From positions 1,482,703 through 1,546,702 of the forward strand of contig SIJG01000013.1 in assembly GCA_023374025.1 (NCBI GenBank): a stretch of 64,000 nt of DNA. Reading direction: 5' to 3'. Source of the DNA: Heterodera schachtii (lineage: Eukaryota > Nematoda > Chromadorea > Rhabditida > Heteroderidae). Shown piece by piece: positions 35,347 to 47,950 of this stretch. A program made the position numbers and the translations under genes. The notes below the pieces were generated by a model. It searched no databases and was not told the origin of the DNA. It saw only the letters and a program-made list of their open reading frames with translations. Position 1 is the stretch's first letter. Every line of letters starts with the position of its first letter.

Positions 35347-37389
35347 TATATAAACTTCCTTATTTAAATTGAAATTTCATTCAAAGTTTTGTAAATAAAC
35401 TAATTTCTACTTGAATTTGACTTTTCGTTGTTTTGATAAATTATACGAAAAGCGGCTTAATGAATTAATTTTAAAAAGCAAGTGTACATAACTCAAGAAT
35501 ACTCAAAAATTGAATATATTCAAGATACATTTAAAATTTGACAAAAAATTATTATCCTTTTTGAGCTTATTCAAAAATGATTCAGCACACAAGATTGAAA
35601 AGCTTAATAACAAAAATATGAAGAAAAAACAATAAACAAAAAAGAATACGTCAGCAAAAAGATTAATAATACTTAATATTAATAAACAAATGAAAATTTT
35701 TATTTTAAAATTGGAATTATATTTTATTAACAGCCACATCAATGATCATTTAAAAGAACCTAAATTAAATATGAATATTAATTAACATTATCATAAATTT
35801 ACGAAGGGAAAATATAATATAATTTAAATTATCAAACCTTTACAAAAAATTAAGAAGAATTTCTCAGAAAAAATAAATAATTAGAATTTAAAAAAGCTAA
35901 GAGAAATTTTAATTAAGATTTTTAAATTTATTAAATTGCTTCAATAATGATAAAAGTGCATTTCCTTTAAAATTCAAATTTCTTCCTTAAAAATATATTA
36001 AAATGTGGAACTAATTTATTCAAATACCACAAAATACTTAAAAAATAAATCCAAAAAAAATCATATATAACGAAGACAATTTCAACAAGTTACAAAAATA
36101 TGTTCTTTTTTTTAAATACATTTAAATATAAAATAGTGATATCGAAATATTCGAATACAAATAATTAAGTATAAAACTAAAATATAACTATCAATGCTTT
36201 AGTGTGTGGTCTATAATTATATAATTTTCAGCATGTTGAACCCTTCAATAAAAAATATTTTAAGTGTGTATGAAGAATAATAAAAATGAAATTATTAATT
36301 TCAAAAAATAAATAACTTTACTTATAAGCAACCAAATCATGAAGTATACTAATCTTTTGAAGTCAAGCGGAACCCATAAAAAGCTGGCTACTGCAAGAAC
36401 AATTATGTTTTTATAAATAAAATTATTATTAAACATATTCTCGTCTTCTTCTAATTAATGTTAATATGTAAAATTTATATTCGTTGGCTTAAAATGATAA
36501 ATCTTCAAATAAATGTCAGAACAAAGAAATACGTATAAAATGAAAAACATTAATTTACTTAAGATCTAAATTTATGCTACAAGGACAAAATTTAATTCAT
36601 TCAATTAGAAAATAATTAAAACTAAAAAGTAATATTATTAATTTTTTGATATAATTCGGAATTGAATTGAATTGCACTTCAAAATTTTGAGATTCTTCAT
36701 AGCACGTGAAGTATAAAAAAGAATTTTAATACAAAAATATTTTTCATATATTTATTATTAATTAACCAATAATAAAAAGTCAAAAATTTGAAGAATAATT
36801 TAATTGCAAAATTATTTAATATCGGTTCTTGCAAACATAATGATATATTTGACAATAACAAATAAAATATAAAATATTTTTTTAACAATTTATTTCTCGA
36901 ATTTTACGATAGAACAATGAGAAGAATGACAAAAATTATAGCTGAGATCAAAATTTTAAAAAATTTATAATAGTAAAAGAAAGGAATTAAATTAAAAATA
37001 AAATTATGTTATTAGCTTTATAATATCAAGAAAGTGCGGGAAAATAATTGTTATTTATAAAATTATAAATCTGAAAATACGTCGAATATAAAAAACTTAA
37101 TAAATTTTCAAGTAAATCAATGAGGCTTAAAAATATTAAATATTAAACAAACAATTTATAAAGAATGATGCTGCAAATAAAATGGTGTGTAAAAACATAA
37201 AAAACAGTGTAATTTAAGCAATTCCTCTGGAGAAAATCGCTTGCATTGCACCGGGTTGAATTAAATCTTGCATCTTAACAACTAAAGTATTCAAAAAGTA
37301 TATCGAAAAAGGAACACAAATTTATCTGGATTTTAAAAATAAAAAAGATTTAAGTGTTATAAATTTTGCTTTTTTTAGAATCTATAAAT

Positions 37390-37446
37390 ATGTATACTAC
37401 CCACCGGGGAAAAGAATACCATGACACGACAGTTGGATCTTGGTAG
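37390..37446 (+). CDS. Micro-ORF (18 codons)
   Basis: ATG opens MYTTHRGKEYHDTTVGSW-stop in a sharply bounded GC island. TTTTTTTAG just upstream (37372-37380) and CTTG|GTAGGA at its end would also allow it to be an exon. Confidence 0.25.
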   Translation: MYTTHRGKEYHDTTVGSW

Positions 37447-38371
37447 GAATAATAAATAAATCAAGAAAAAACAAATAAAAATAAATGCCATAATATTTTT
37501 GAAGAAAGTATATAAATTCAAGTATCATAAAAAAATAATTTTAAGTTTTTATCTTTGAAAAAATATCATAAACGGAAAAACAAGTTATCTATAAAAAATT
37601 TAATAATTTTCTGTTAATAACAATACAAAATTAAAAATTAATAAAAACAAATCGCAATTAAAATTAAATAAATTATAAGAAAAACATAAACAAATATAAT
37701 TAAATGTTTATTTGAAGGCAAAATCCCCTAGAAAAGGATTGATTGCTAAACATAATTTTGTATAAAAAATCATTTTATGAAATTATAATAATAATGGTAT
37801 AATAAAAATTAGATTTATTTGGCTTTTCTTAACTTAATTAAATATCTATTAAAAATATATGTTTTGCAATAAATTCAGATATTAGTTTAAAAAATAAAAC
37901 TACTGTGCAAAATTTGAAAGTATAATGGAAATTGATACTACTAGAGCGAGGAAAATGACTCTTTAAATTGCTATGAAAATGAAAAATTAGAAATTTCATA
38001 ATATTTAAACTGATGAGAACAAAGAATATTTATAACTTATGTGAAAATGCTTAGAAAATGCTTATGAAATTTAAAAAATTCATTAAAAAATTTAATTCTA
38101 AACTAAAAATTAAAGAAAAAAAAGTTGTTAAAGAAAGTTGATTTGATCATAAGATAAAATTTAAATTTTATATTTACATTGGATATTTGAAAATAACTGC
38201 AAAATGGAAACATTTATTACTCTATTTAAAAACGAAAAACTCAAATTAAATCCACATAAAAATGAAATATTTGGTTATTACAGCCAATTTATAAATAAAT
38301 TATAATATTAAATATGAGCCAAAATTTATTAAAAAGGAAAACGCTGTGTTATAATATGTGAAAGATATAAA

Positions 38372-38476
38372 ATGGATCTAATATTTGTAAAAAATGTTAT
38401 GGTGACGAAATGTTATCCTCGTTACTGGGCTCCATTCAGAAATAAAATTACAGAACAAAAAAAATTTATATATTAA
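38372..38476 (+). CDS. Hypothetical short protein (34 codons)
   Basis: ATG in good context (ATAAAATGG) opens MDLIFVKNVMVTKCYPRYWA, then PFRNKITEQKKFIY-stop. A competing frame over the island reads CYGDEMLSSLLGSIQK. The upstream block (GTGAAAGATATAAAATGGAT) resembles that before the ATGGAT at 23345. Unknown function. Confidence 0.25.
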   Translation: MDLIFVKNVMVTKCYPRYWAPFRNKITEQKKFIY

Positions 38477-39010
38477 ATCAGGTTTCTACGATTCATGACC
38501 GCTCGTTTTATTGGACATGAGAATAATAATAATGTTTTAAAATAACTTTTAAATATTTTAAATAATTATTTTTAATACTATAAATTAAAATTATTACTTG
38601 CAAAATTGTATAAGATAACATTATGGAAACATTAATAAAGAAATAAACAAAGAAAAAACCTAAAAATTAAATAACTTGCAAATATTGGCAAAAAAAATCA
38701 GCCTCATTAAAAAATATTAAATTAAAAATACTAATAAAAACCAGGATTAAAATGGGTAAATGGTTGCAAAAATACTCAAATATATAAGATAATTCATGGA
38801 TTTTCAAACAATATATAATTACAAAAATAAATCAAATTCAATTTTCGTTCATTATAAATAAAATTTTTTAATATCAATTTTTCATCTCATCACAGAAATT
38901 CTCTTGAAAATATATTTAAATTTAAAATAAAAACGTAATCTAAAGTCATTTATTAATAGTTTAAATTGTTAAATTCTTCTTTTGTATCAAACTAATAAAA
39001 TATAAAAAAA

Positions 39011-39126
39011 TCCCCCTCTACATCCCGCACGGAAATGCCGGCACAGCCACCACTATATAAGGAGCAATACAAATGGGCGACGTCCGCGAGTGCATCTGGA
39101 CGGCGTATGGCTGGAGCCCGATTTAA
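39011..39126 (+). other. Isolated 110-bp GC-rich island with micro-ORF
   Basis: One of the GC-richest stretches of the desert. ATG 39073 opens MGDVRECIWTAYGWSPI-stop. Just upstream in the same frame is LYIPHGNAGTATT, interrupted by one TAA. CTATATAAGG (39052-39061) resembles a TATA box. Probably a coding relic. Confidence 0.3.
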
Positions 39127-41681
39127 AAAAAAAGAAAAATAAATAAATAATTCAAAATAATTAGTCCAAATAAATAATATTTTACAAAAAGGCTAAAAGT
39201 TCAGCTTATGAGTCAACGGCTTTAAACCTAATTATGAAAGTTAATATGAAAAAACATAAAAAAGCCAATAAAATAATAAAACTTAAGTACATTAAATTAT
39301 TAATATTGACTGCTAAATGATAATTTAAATAGCGAAATAAAATTTGATGCAGCGAAAAGCATAAAAAATTAAAAATAATAATAAAAGAAGAAATAAAAAA
39401 AATAATAAAAACAATAAATTACAGTCAAAGTTTTAATATTAATGAAATTAAATAAAAAATACTGACATGAAATAATAGAAGGTTACTATATAACTTTAGC
39501 AATAAGAAAAGTTTATATATATAATCAGATAATCTACAAAAGAATATATGCTCGTCTTCTAGTAATTAATGATGGTATTAAATAAAATTATCAATTATAT
39601 TTAATATTTTAAATAAAGCTAACATTTAACAAGCAATAAATTTTTTCCATGAAATAATAATAAAAAAAGCTATTATATAGTAATATTTGAAATAAAAAAT
39701 TAATTTAAACTTGAAATTTTTAATATGATTAAAATGAATGAAACGAGGTGGCTAAAATGTCAATTACAACTTCGCAATTTGCAAGGGACATATCATCAGT
39801 TTTAGAATTTATTATCCAAATTAAATAAAAATTCGGATTAATGTTAAGTAATCAAAACTAATAAAAGAGAAAAAAATCAGCTTTGAATAATTATTTATAT
39901 TAATCTCGCTTAAAAACAAGAATTAGGAGAGAAGCAATTACTCGCCTTGAGCACTAAATTTACCAAGAAAGACAAACTTAATCAACACAAATTAAAACTA
40001 AAAAATAAAAATTAGTAAATTCTAAATTTATTTGAAATTAATTACCAAAAATATTAAAAAGTATAAGTTACTTAAACAAAATTTATTAACAGATCCTAAA
40101 TTAAAAATAATTGAAAAATATTATGAAAAAAATTAATACATTCATTAATTACCAGCTGTTATCAGAAATAGGAGATAATCAACAACTGCTGCAACGAGAG
40201 TTAATAAATAATTTACAAAATTATAATTTATTGAAACAAATAATAATTTAGGGCATACAGGCAAAACTTGATACTCTTTTAGCTTTAAATACTATAAAAG
40301 TAGTAAACTTTGAAAGAACAAAAAGCATACAATGAAAGATTCAAACAACGCAAAAATAAACAAAATATGAAGAAAAATGTTTAATATATATTAAATCCCT
40401 ATTTTATCTGGATCCAAATTTTTCCTAAAATTGAAGACATAAAAACAATAAAACTAAAAAATATATTAATTAAATTCTATAAAGAAATAATTAAAAATAA
40501 ACAGTGTAAAAAGTATGCAATGATAAAAGAATCATTTTTTAAGTAAATTTAACGAATTTTGGTAGAAAAAATTACATATTTAAAAAATAATTGCTTAAAT
40601 TGGAATAAAATTTAAATGGAAACAAAATTAAATGCACATACATACAAAAAAATAACAATATTTTTAATTAAAGATTTACTATTTTTACTATTCGTATTAA
40701 AGGGCGAAAGTTTGATTTTAAAACAAATAAAAGCAATATTTAAATTTTAAAAAATAAATTAATAAATTGAACGGTTATAAAATGTGAAATTTTTAAATTT
40801 TTTTTTAGATATTTGGTTGGTGGTAAAAATCAAACTTTAATGGGGCCACACCGGGATTATAGGGCTGATACGGAAAAACTTTCAGCCTAATTCTTTAAGT
40901 CCCATTTTTGACAAATTGTAAGTGGGCCAAAAAATGTGTGTAAAATCCCATTTTGCCATTTTTTCACATATATTTAGCAAACAATATCGTGGATATAAAT
41001 CGACAAATTTTTTCTAAAACAAAATGCATTCGATCGAAGAAAGAAAGGGCTTCAAATTGATATAAATAAAATACCGAATATTTTCGTTTTTTGTTAAAAC
41101 AAATTTTAAAAAATGACCCCTTAGTTCTCTTTATCAATTGGGGTACATATTAAAAAATCATCTATTCATGTAAATTTTATTGTTATAAATGGAAAAAAAT
41201 TAATGCCATTATAATAAACAAAAAAAAATATATATATATAAGGAATTTTCAATAATTAAATTGAAAAGAAATGTAATTCGACATATATTTAAAAAATAAA
41301 ATAAATAAAAGCAAGTATATAATTAATAAAAAAATTAAATTACAAAAAATTTATTCAAAATTTTTAAAATTCTAAAATTAGGTTACAAATTTATAATGAA
41401 CCTATAATGAAGTTAAAATAAATCTTTTTTAAAATATAATTAATAATATCATCTTTTACTTAAAAAGCGGACAAATCAATAGCAAGTGATTACGCATATA
41501 GGTTAGAGATCGAGAATTGGTACTTTCAGAGTACATCAAAATTAAAGCAAAAAAAAGGAACATGCAAATAAGGAATAAAAAAAACTTCGAAAGAAAATAT
41601 TTACATGTGAGAATATATACTCGAATAAATTGCGAAAATACAAATAAAAAGTTCATGAAAAAGATATTTAAAAGATAAAAG
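39127..41681. other. A-rich desert; one GC-richer patch
   Basis: No gene. 40800-40960 (GGGGCCACACCGGGATTATA, AGTGGGCC) looks like an old repeat fragment with no identifiable ends. Confidence 0.4.
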
Positions 41682-41762
41682 ATGCTCCGAGATCACGAGC
41701 TCAACAAAAAAGGTCTTTGCCCTGAATTCTTAATTAATTTTTTCAAACAACATTGCATTTGA
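41682..41762 (+). CDS. Micro-ORF (26 codons)
   Basis: ATG opens MLRDHELNKKGLCPEFLINF, then FKQHCI-stop; GC-rich for the first 18 codons. Unknown function. Confidence 0.25.
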   Translation: MLRDHELNKKGLCPEFLINFFKQHCI

Positions 41763-42504
41763 TATTTGAGAAATTACCAATTTTTTATATCCCTTTCATT
41801 ATTTAAAGCAAATATCCAATTTTCACTCTTGTTCATCTCAAGTTAATGAATTTTATTATTGCTTTTTATTCATTTACTAAATTAATTTTTTTTTGTGTGA
41901 ATAAAACTATTTAATTTGAATTGATATTAAAATTAACAAAAATGAATAAATTTAAATAAATAAAATTTCATTCATTTACTTTGTCAATTTATTAACTTTT
42001 AAACAGGCCCAGGCAACGGGGAAAGCTTCCATGCGGGAAAAAAGAACAATGAATACTTAATAATCTGAAATTAACTACATAAAAAAACAATTTTTATTGA
42101 ATTAATAAATTAAAATTAAAAAGGCGTTCATTTAACAAAAAAAAATTGTCTAATAAAGCGCTAAAAATGCATGTACTTATAAATAGTAAGAATGCTCAAA
42201 TTCTTTAAACAACTGCAATTCGAGATTTACAATTAGCTAAAAATAAAATAAACTTCTAAAGGGAAAGTAAAAGAAGAAAAGAATAATAAAATAAACAAAA
42301 ATAAAGTAAATTTTATAAATTTTTAATTGGTAATAATATGAAATGTTTTCAGTTATCCACAAAAGAATGAAAAAACAAAATTATTCATAATTTATAATAA
42401 AAATGAGCGAAAAAATTATTGGCCATTAAAAACTTTGATGGTTCAAAACACAAATAAGAGATTATAAAAATTAAAATATATAAAACAATATAAATTTTTT
42501 GTAA

Positions 42505-42648
42505 ATGTTGCCATCGTCACACAAAGCAAATAACGTGGAAAATGAAATATATATAATTCAACCAATGTTGGAAATTGAATCAAGTAGAACTGCACCGCAC
42601 AAGAAAAATATAAAAATATGTCCTTGCCAGCCTAAAAAAAGAAAATAA
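42505..42648 (+). CDS. Hypothetical small protein (47 codons)
   Basis: ATG opens MLPSSHKANNVENEIYIIQP, then MLEIESSRTAPHKKN and a Cys/Lys-rich tail ICPCQPKKRK-stop. The first block ATGTTGCCATCGTCAC recurs at 4811 (MLPSAPKSKK), 12908 (ILPSLLKSK) and 18013 (IVPSTHRTT), so the ORF opens within a dispersed repeat. No signal peptide or known domain. Confidence 0.3.
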   Translation: MLPSSHKANNVENEIYIIQPMLEIESSRTAPHKKNIKICPCQPKKRK

Positions 42649-43149
42649 GAATGATAGATGTAAAATTTAAATTTATAAACACATTTATTAAATAAATTAA
42701 AAGCAAAAAATAATACTTATATCAATTAAATGATTCTAAAGTAATATAAAAACTTAAAAACATTAATTTACCAACAAAGAATTTTAATGTCAAATTATTA
42801 ATGAATATAAATTTTTACTTGGTGCGCCAAAAATTTTAGATAAACCTTAACTTTTATGATAAACAAGTTAATACCTTTGAAAAAAACTTGAGTTAATTAA
42901 AAACAAAATATGATTAAAATAAATAAGAATATTTTTATTGCCTTGATTACAAAGATTGTACTAATGACAAAATAAGTGAGAATTTACTGAAAAAATTGAT
43001 TTATTTAACAAAATAATAAAAATAACATTAAAAAAAGAAAAAATAAAATGCAATAAATGATTTTATACACTGTATCAAACTCTTTCAATAATTTATTAAT
43101 TACTAATATTTTTTCACAAAGTGCTCTGAAACGACAAAATATTATTGTC

Positions 43150-43200
43150 ATGATATTAATGCACTCTAGTGGTTATATTCTGAAAGGTGCTGATGAATAA
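43150..43200 (+). other. Micro-ORF (16 codons)
   Basis: ATG opens MILMHSSGYILKGADE-stop in a weak island. Confidence 0.15.
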
Positions 43201-43559
43201 AAATATTCAAATTTTTTCTAAATTGAGTTTTCTAATTTTATATATTTTTCCAATTATTATTAATTATAAAAAACTTTTGTTATAAAATTTCAAAAACCTT
43301 AATTCAGAAATTTTAAAAAATGCTTAAATTGTCTAATTTATCAAATGCATTTTTAACAACATACGAGATGAAAAAAATGAATTCCATTGACTTCAATAAA
43401 GATCTAAATCATGAGTGGCAACAACCGAAAAATTAAAAGAAAAGTAAAAAAATAATATTTAATTTTTTTGTATAATGTCAAAAAATGAATAAATAAATAA
43501 TAAAAGAACGCAAATAAAATAACAAGTATATAAAATTACATAGTAATGAACTTAATTTT

Positions 43560-43830
43560 TTAATATAATTTAATTCCAAATAATTAATAAATTAATTATT
43601 TAGCGATCACCTACAAATTCTGTGAAAATTTTTTATTCAAAATAAATTCAGACTATTCATCAAAAGGGGGTTTAAATATTGATAAATTTTAAATAAACAG
43701 TAATTATAAATTAAGAATAATATATTATAAAGTCGATAAATATTAACCAAAAGAAGATAAAACACTTGAAATCGAACTAAAAAACGCTCGAACATTTCAC
43801 GAGAAAAATGTTTTACTAATTAAAAATATT
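43560..43830 (+). repeat. Diverged repeat copy (partner 14335-14600)
   Basis: Shared blocks: GCGATCAC(C/T)..., CTATTCATC, TTGATAAATTTTAAA, GTCGA.AAATAT.AACCAAAAG and GAAAAA.T.TTTTACTAATT. Partly matched also at 25905-26045. Confidence 0.55.
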
Positions 43831-44339
43831 ATCAAATTGAATAAATTGAACAGATAATAGATTTTATTCAAAAATTTTAAATGAATTATAATTTATTTAC
43901 ACAAAAATATAATATATTTTACAATTTATATATTCTACCCATTGTTGTGTACGATTGAACTAAATTTAAAGAAAGAAATTTTATAACAAATCTAAATACA
44001 TTCAAAGATGGAATTGTTCTGTGGCTGGCAATAAATATCTTATAAATTTCCAATCATTAAACAAAATAACTGCTAATATAAAAATTTGAGTCAGTGTTTT
44101 TGACTCCGTGCACAGGCGTTTTTTTACGAATGAGTGCGCTCAACAATTAGAAAAATAGAAAAAATATTTTTTACAAAATTAATATTGGCTTATATTCGTT
44201 TCTAAGAGTAGAATAAATTAAAATATAAATTTAAACTCGTTTTTTATATATTTGTTGCGCTCAAAAATTACAGATAGACACGTTTTGATCTAATATGAAT
44301 GAATATTATATTATTTTAAGAATAGATATATCCACTGAA

Positions 44340-44424
44340 ATATTAATTAAAAATTACTTTTCTATAAAATATTTATTATAAAATATTAATTAAAAATTTA
44401 AAATTACTTTTCTATAAAATATTT
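44340..44424 (+). repeat. Short tandem duplication (about 50 bp)
   Basis: AAATTACTTTTCTATAAAAT plus ATTT (24 bp) occurs at 44351-44374 and 44401-44424, with ATATTAATTAAAAAT before each. Confidence 0.85.
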
Positions 44425-44471
44425 GTTAAAAGTAATTTGATACAATTTTTTTGTTGTAAATGTTTTTTAAA

Positions 44472-44600
44472 ATGAGTTTATTTATTTTGACTGATGGGTC
44501 GCCAAAGCGAATTCAGAAAAAAGAGAAGCAACTTGCACTGTTGCTTTTGTATTCATCCCACAACTTTGGTAAATTGAAATTATTTAAATGCGATGACTGA
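44472..44600 (+). CDS. Hypothetical short protein (42 codons)
   Basis: ATG in AAA context opens MSLFILTDGSPKRIQKKEKQ, then LALLLLYSSHNFGK and a TGA after CDD. The frame spans the whole GC island, and codon use is balanced. A basic segment followed by a Leu-rich helix is visible. A second frame (WVAKANSEKREATCTVAFV) is also open. Unknown function. Confidence 0.3.
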   Translation: MSLFILTDGSPKRIQKKEKQLALLLLYSSHNFGKLKLFKCDD

Positions 44601-44769
44601 CTGATGCATAGAAATATTTAGATATTAATCACTCATATATTTGGATAATTTTCATTTTTAACTCACTCATACATCTGGATATTTTTATTTTTTTAACTCA
44701 TTTAATTGTTTCATTAAATTGTAGTTTATGTTGTTAAATTTATTATTTAAATCACTAAATTATCGGCAA

Positions 44770-44811
44770 ATGTCGCACTACGGCCTAAATACCACAGAGC
44801 TTCATGAGTGA
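44770..44811 (+). other. Micro-ORF (13 codons)
   Basis: ATG opens MSHYGLNTTELHE-stop in a small GC island. Confidence 0.17.
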
Positions 44812-45935
44812 GATTTTTTAAATAAAAGATGAATACAATCATTTTAATTAATGAAAAGCTTTTAAAAAAATTAATTAATTTTTTTATGACTACATTAATA
44901 TTTCATCAAATAGGCCTAAAGTTTAGGATGGTTAATCAGAGATACTTAAAATAATTAATATAAATATCACAAAAAATTGCTTTAAACTTATTATGTTAAA
45001 AGTAATAAATTAAATGAAATTATTTAAAATAATTTGCACACCAAATTATTCTTAACAAATTGAATGTAAAAAGAGAAATTAAAAATATTATTATTTATAA
45101 AATTCGTTTTTTATATATTCGTTGCGTGCAAAAATTTCAGTTGAACCTTAACGTTTTTGATAAAAAAAAAGTTATTATCTTCTATAAATATGTTTTTTAA
45201 TATATTGTAACGAATTCCTATAATTTAAAGTTGAAATAAACAAAAGTAAAAAACTGTATTATGAAATAAAATGTTTAAAAAGATTAGATTTAAAATATTT
45301 GTAATAATAAAAAACTAATGTGAAATGAAAATAAACTCTGAATTTTTTTAAGACTAAATTAATATTAATTACTCTATCGACAGAAATTTAAAAAGTAAGA
45401 GAAAATTTTGGAAATGAAAACAAAATGTTCTTTTTATTCAATAATATTTTTGTCATTAAAAACAGATAAATAAGAAAAAAATTTCTATCGCGGCAGAAAT
45501 TCCATAAAGTCACAAATTAAAACATATGTAAAAAATAAAAAATAATTTACGAAAAACCAAATAAATATAAAAAGATACTCATTTTTGAAAATAAATTAAC
45601 CTAATAAGTGCCAAATTTTATGAAATTAATCCAAATACGAAAAAAGAAAACTAATACATTAAAACAGTCACCAAAATCACTCGTTGATGAATAAGGGTTT
45701 GAATCATTAATTAAAAAATATTTTTTCATTAAATTATATAAATATGACATCTATAAATTTCACTATATAAATAGTGAAAATATATAATAATTACATTTAT
45801 ACTTCGAATATAGAAAAATATGAGAAAGTAAGAATAAAAACATTAAATTATGTAAAGACAATCAATTACTTTAATGATTACGAATATATAATTAAAATAA
45901 TAATATAAAATGCAAGAATATGATGAAAAATTAAA

Positions 45936-46665
45936 ATGATTATATTTATTGCTTTTCTTAATTCATATTCAACAACAATGTATTTGCATCTTATACCACA
46001 TGTTAAAATAAATGCAATTAATGAAATAAGTTAAATAAAAATTTAATCAAAAAAATTTATACGGCTAAATATGAGTTCATCAAAGTACAAAATGCGAGCT
46101 CCATATGGAATATGCAGAGAATTTTAAAAGATTTATGAAAATTAATTGTAAAATAAATTACAAAAATATTATTTTCGGAGTAAAACTGCAGTTTAATCTA
46201 TAAAAAATTATCTACTGTAAAAAATTTGATAAATTTAAGGGAATTATTTTTATATTTGCTTAAAAAGGTCAGATGACCTTATCTTTAATTAAGAAATGAA
46301 TTTGTAAATCAATTAACATTTTTTAATTAATATTAGCTATTACTAATATAAACAAAATAAACATTTAATTACAATATATTTTGAATTTAAAAATAAACTA
46401 AAATAAACTTTTTGGTCACCAAGAAAAGTGAGAATAAAATCACATTCTTCAATGCAAACATAAAATATTTAACCTTAAAAATGAATTTTTCACAGCACAT
46501 AAATTACAAATTCACTTAAAGAATTGAACAAGTATTATTGCAAAAAAATTTGCACAATTTTATATAAATTATTACAAAAAATTATATTTATTGCTTTTCT
46601 TAATTCATATTCAACAACAGTGTATTTAACTAGCACCTTATACCACATGTTAAAATAAATGCATA
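45936..46665 (+). repeat. Direct repeat pair 45936-46018 / 46578-46665
   Basis: Blocks ATTTATTGCTTTTCTTAATT and ACCACATGTTAAAATAAATG occur in both. A few bases between them differ (GCAT versus AACTAGCAC). The adjoining 46150-46395 is matched at 48258-48490. Confidence 0.85.
46071..46127 (+). CDS. Micro-ORF (18 codons)
   Basis: ATG opens MSSSKYKMRAPYGICREF-stop, exactly covering the GC island between two AT-rich repeat blocks. Unknown. Confidence 0.22.
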   Translation: MSSSKYKMRAPYGICREF

Positions 46666-47323
46666 TTTTTGGAGTCAAACTGCATAATATATTAATTAAA
46701 TATTTGAAACTATAAAAAAATAAAATAAAAGCAAAATGAAAAAATCAATCAAATATTCAATTTCATGAAAAGTTATTGAGCATTTGTCGAGTTCATGGAC
46801 ATCAGAGCAATTGTCTAATAATTTAATATTTTAAATACAAAATATGAAAATTATTCCATAGCCTGCCAAAGTATACAAATTACATTGGATTGTTGCCATA
46901 AAATAAAACTAATATTATAAAAGAAGTTGGAATGGTATAAAATAGAGAAAAATAGAAAATTAATAAATACATAATGATATACATTTTAAATAAAAAAACT
47001 CTTAATTGCAGAAATACCTTAAAAACTCTAGACAATTGAAACAACCAGACATATCAAGAATTAATAATGAATGGTTATTTTTCATTAATCAAAAAATAAT
47101 AATTTTCGATAAAGCGCTAAAACAAATAAATATGAATACTAATTTTAAAAGCTATTAATAGAAAATTTAAAATGATTTTTTTCAATACTTTATAATTTTT
47201 AAAAAGAGGAATAAAAAATTAATTAAAATGTTAATGTTTCATTGCAAACTTTATTCATCTTCTTATTTGCACAAACAATATTTAAATGTAAATAATTGAA
47301 TTCTGGATGGCGACATGAATTTT

Positions 47324-47950
47324 GGGCACCGGGAAGATGGTCACCAGGAAGTTTGGGCACCAGAGGGGGGATTTCAAAAAAATAAAACAAAATAAATAAA
47401 TAAAAAGTTATATAAAATCATTAAAATTTAGTAAATTTTAGCAACCCTTGTGTCGTGTCTTAAAATTTATATGTTCTTGAAAATCAAAAAATTTATGTAT
47501 CGAAACCTGGCAATCTTATTATTTAGTCAATTCTTACGGTTGTTTAAACGTAGAGTTAAACGTGTACTAGTTTCTGTTTGGACTTAGACCTGAATACCGG
47601 CTTAGTTTGCCCTGAAATAACAAGAACCCGTCTAATTTTGTTTAAACTCATAAACTTTAAGTTTTGAACATGCTGAGCCTTGTAATGTTATAAGTTATAA
47701 ATAATACATATGTATGGCATTGATATTGAATTAATGGTAATGCGTTTAGCAAAATAAGCACTCTTAATCGAATGAATATTCGTTAAAAAACTTTCTATTT
47801 CCTAACTTGATTAAATTTTCTATGCTTTTAAATTAGATGGTTGCAATTCATAGACAATTAAAAAATATTTTTATTTTTTAACGCTTTAATTTGGTGCCCA
47901 AACTTCCCGGTGCCCAAATTTCTGGTGCCCAAACTTCCGCCCCCTTCTGG
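47324..47950. mobile_element. Element bounded by inverted 17-bp minisatellites
   Basis: The left end (47324-47371) has tandem units like TTTGGGCACCGGGAAG and GTTTGGGCACCAGAGG. The right end (47893-47950) has the complementary units (GGTGCCCAAACTTCCC three times) and CCCCCTTCTGG. The AT-rich interior of about 520 bp has no gene. This looks like a foldback transposon of the same architecture as 26041-26770, but target duplications are not clear. Confidence 0.6.

Noticed and set aside
39011..39126. Match of HGNAGTA to the APGNAGTA motif of glycinamide ribonucleotide synthetase
   Set aside because: Seven residues only, one proline missing, and an in-frame stop soon after; not enough for a call.
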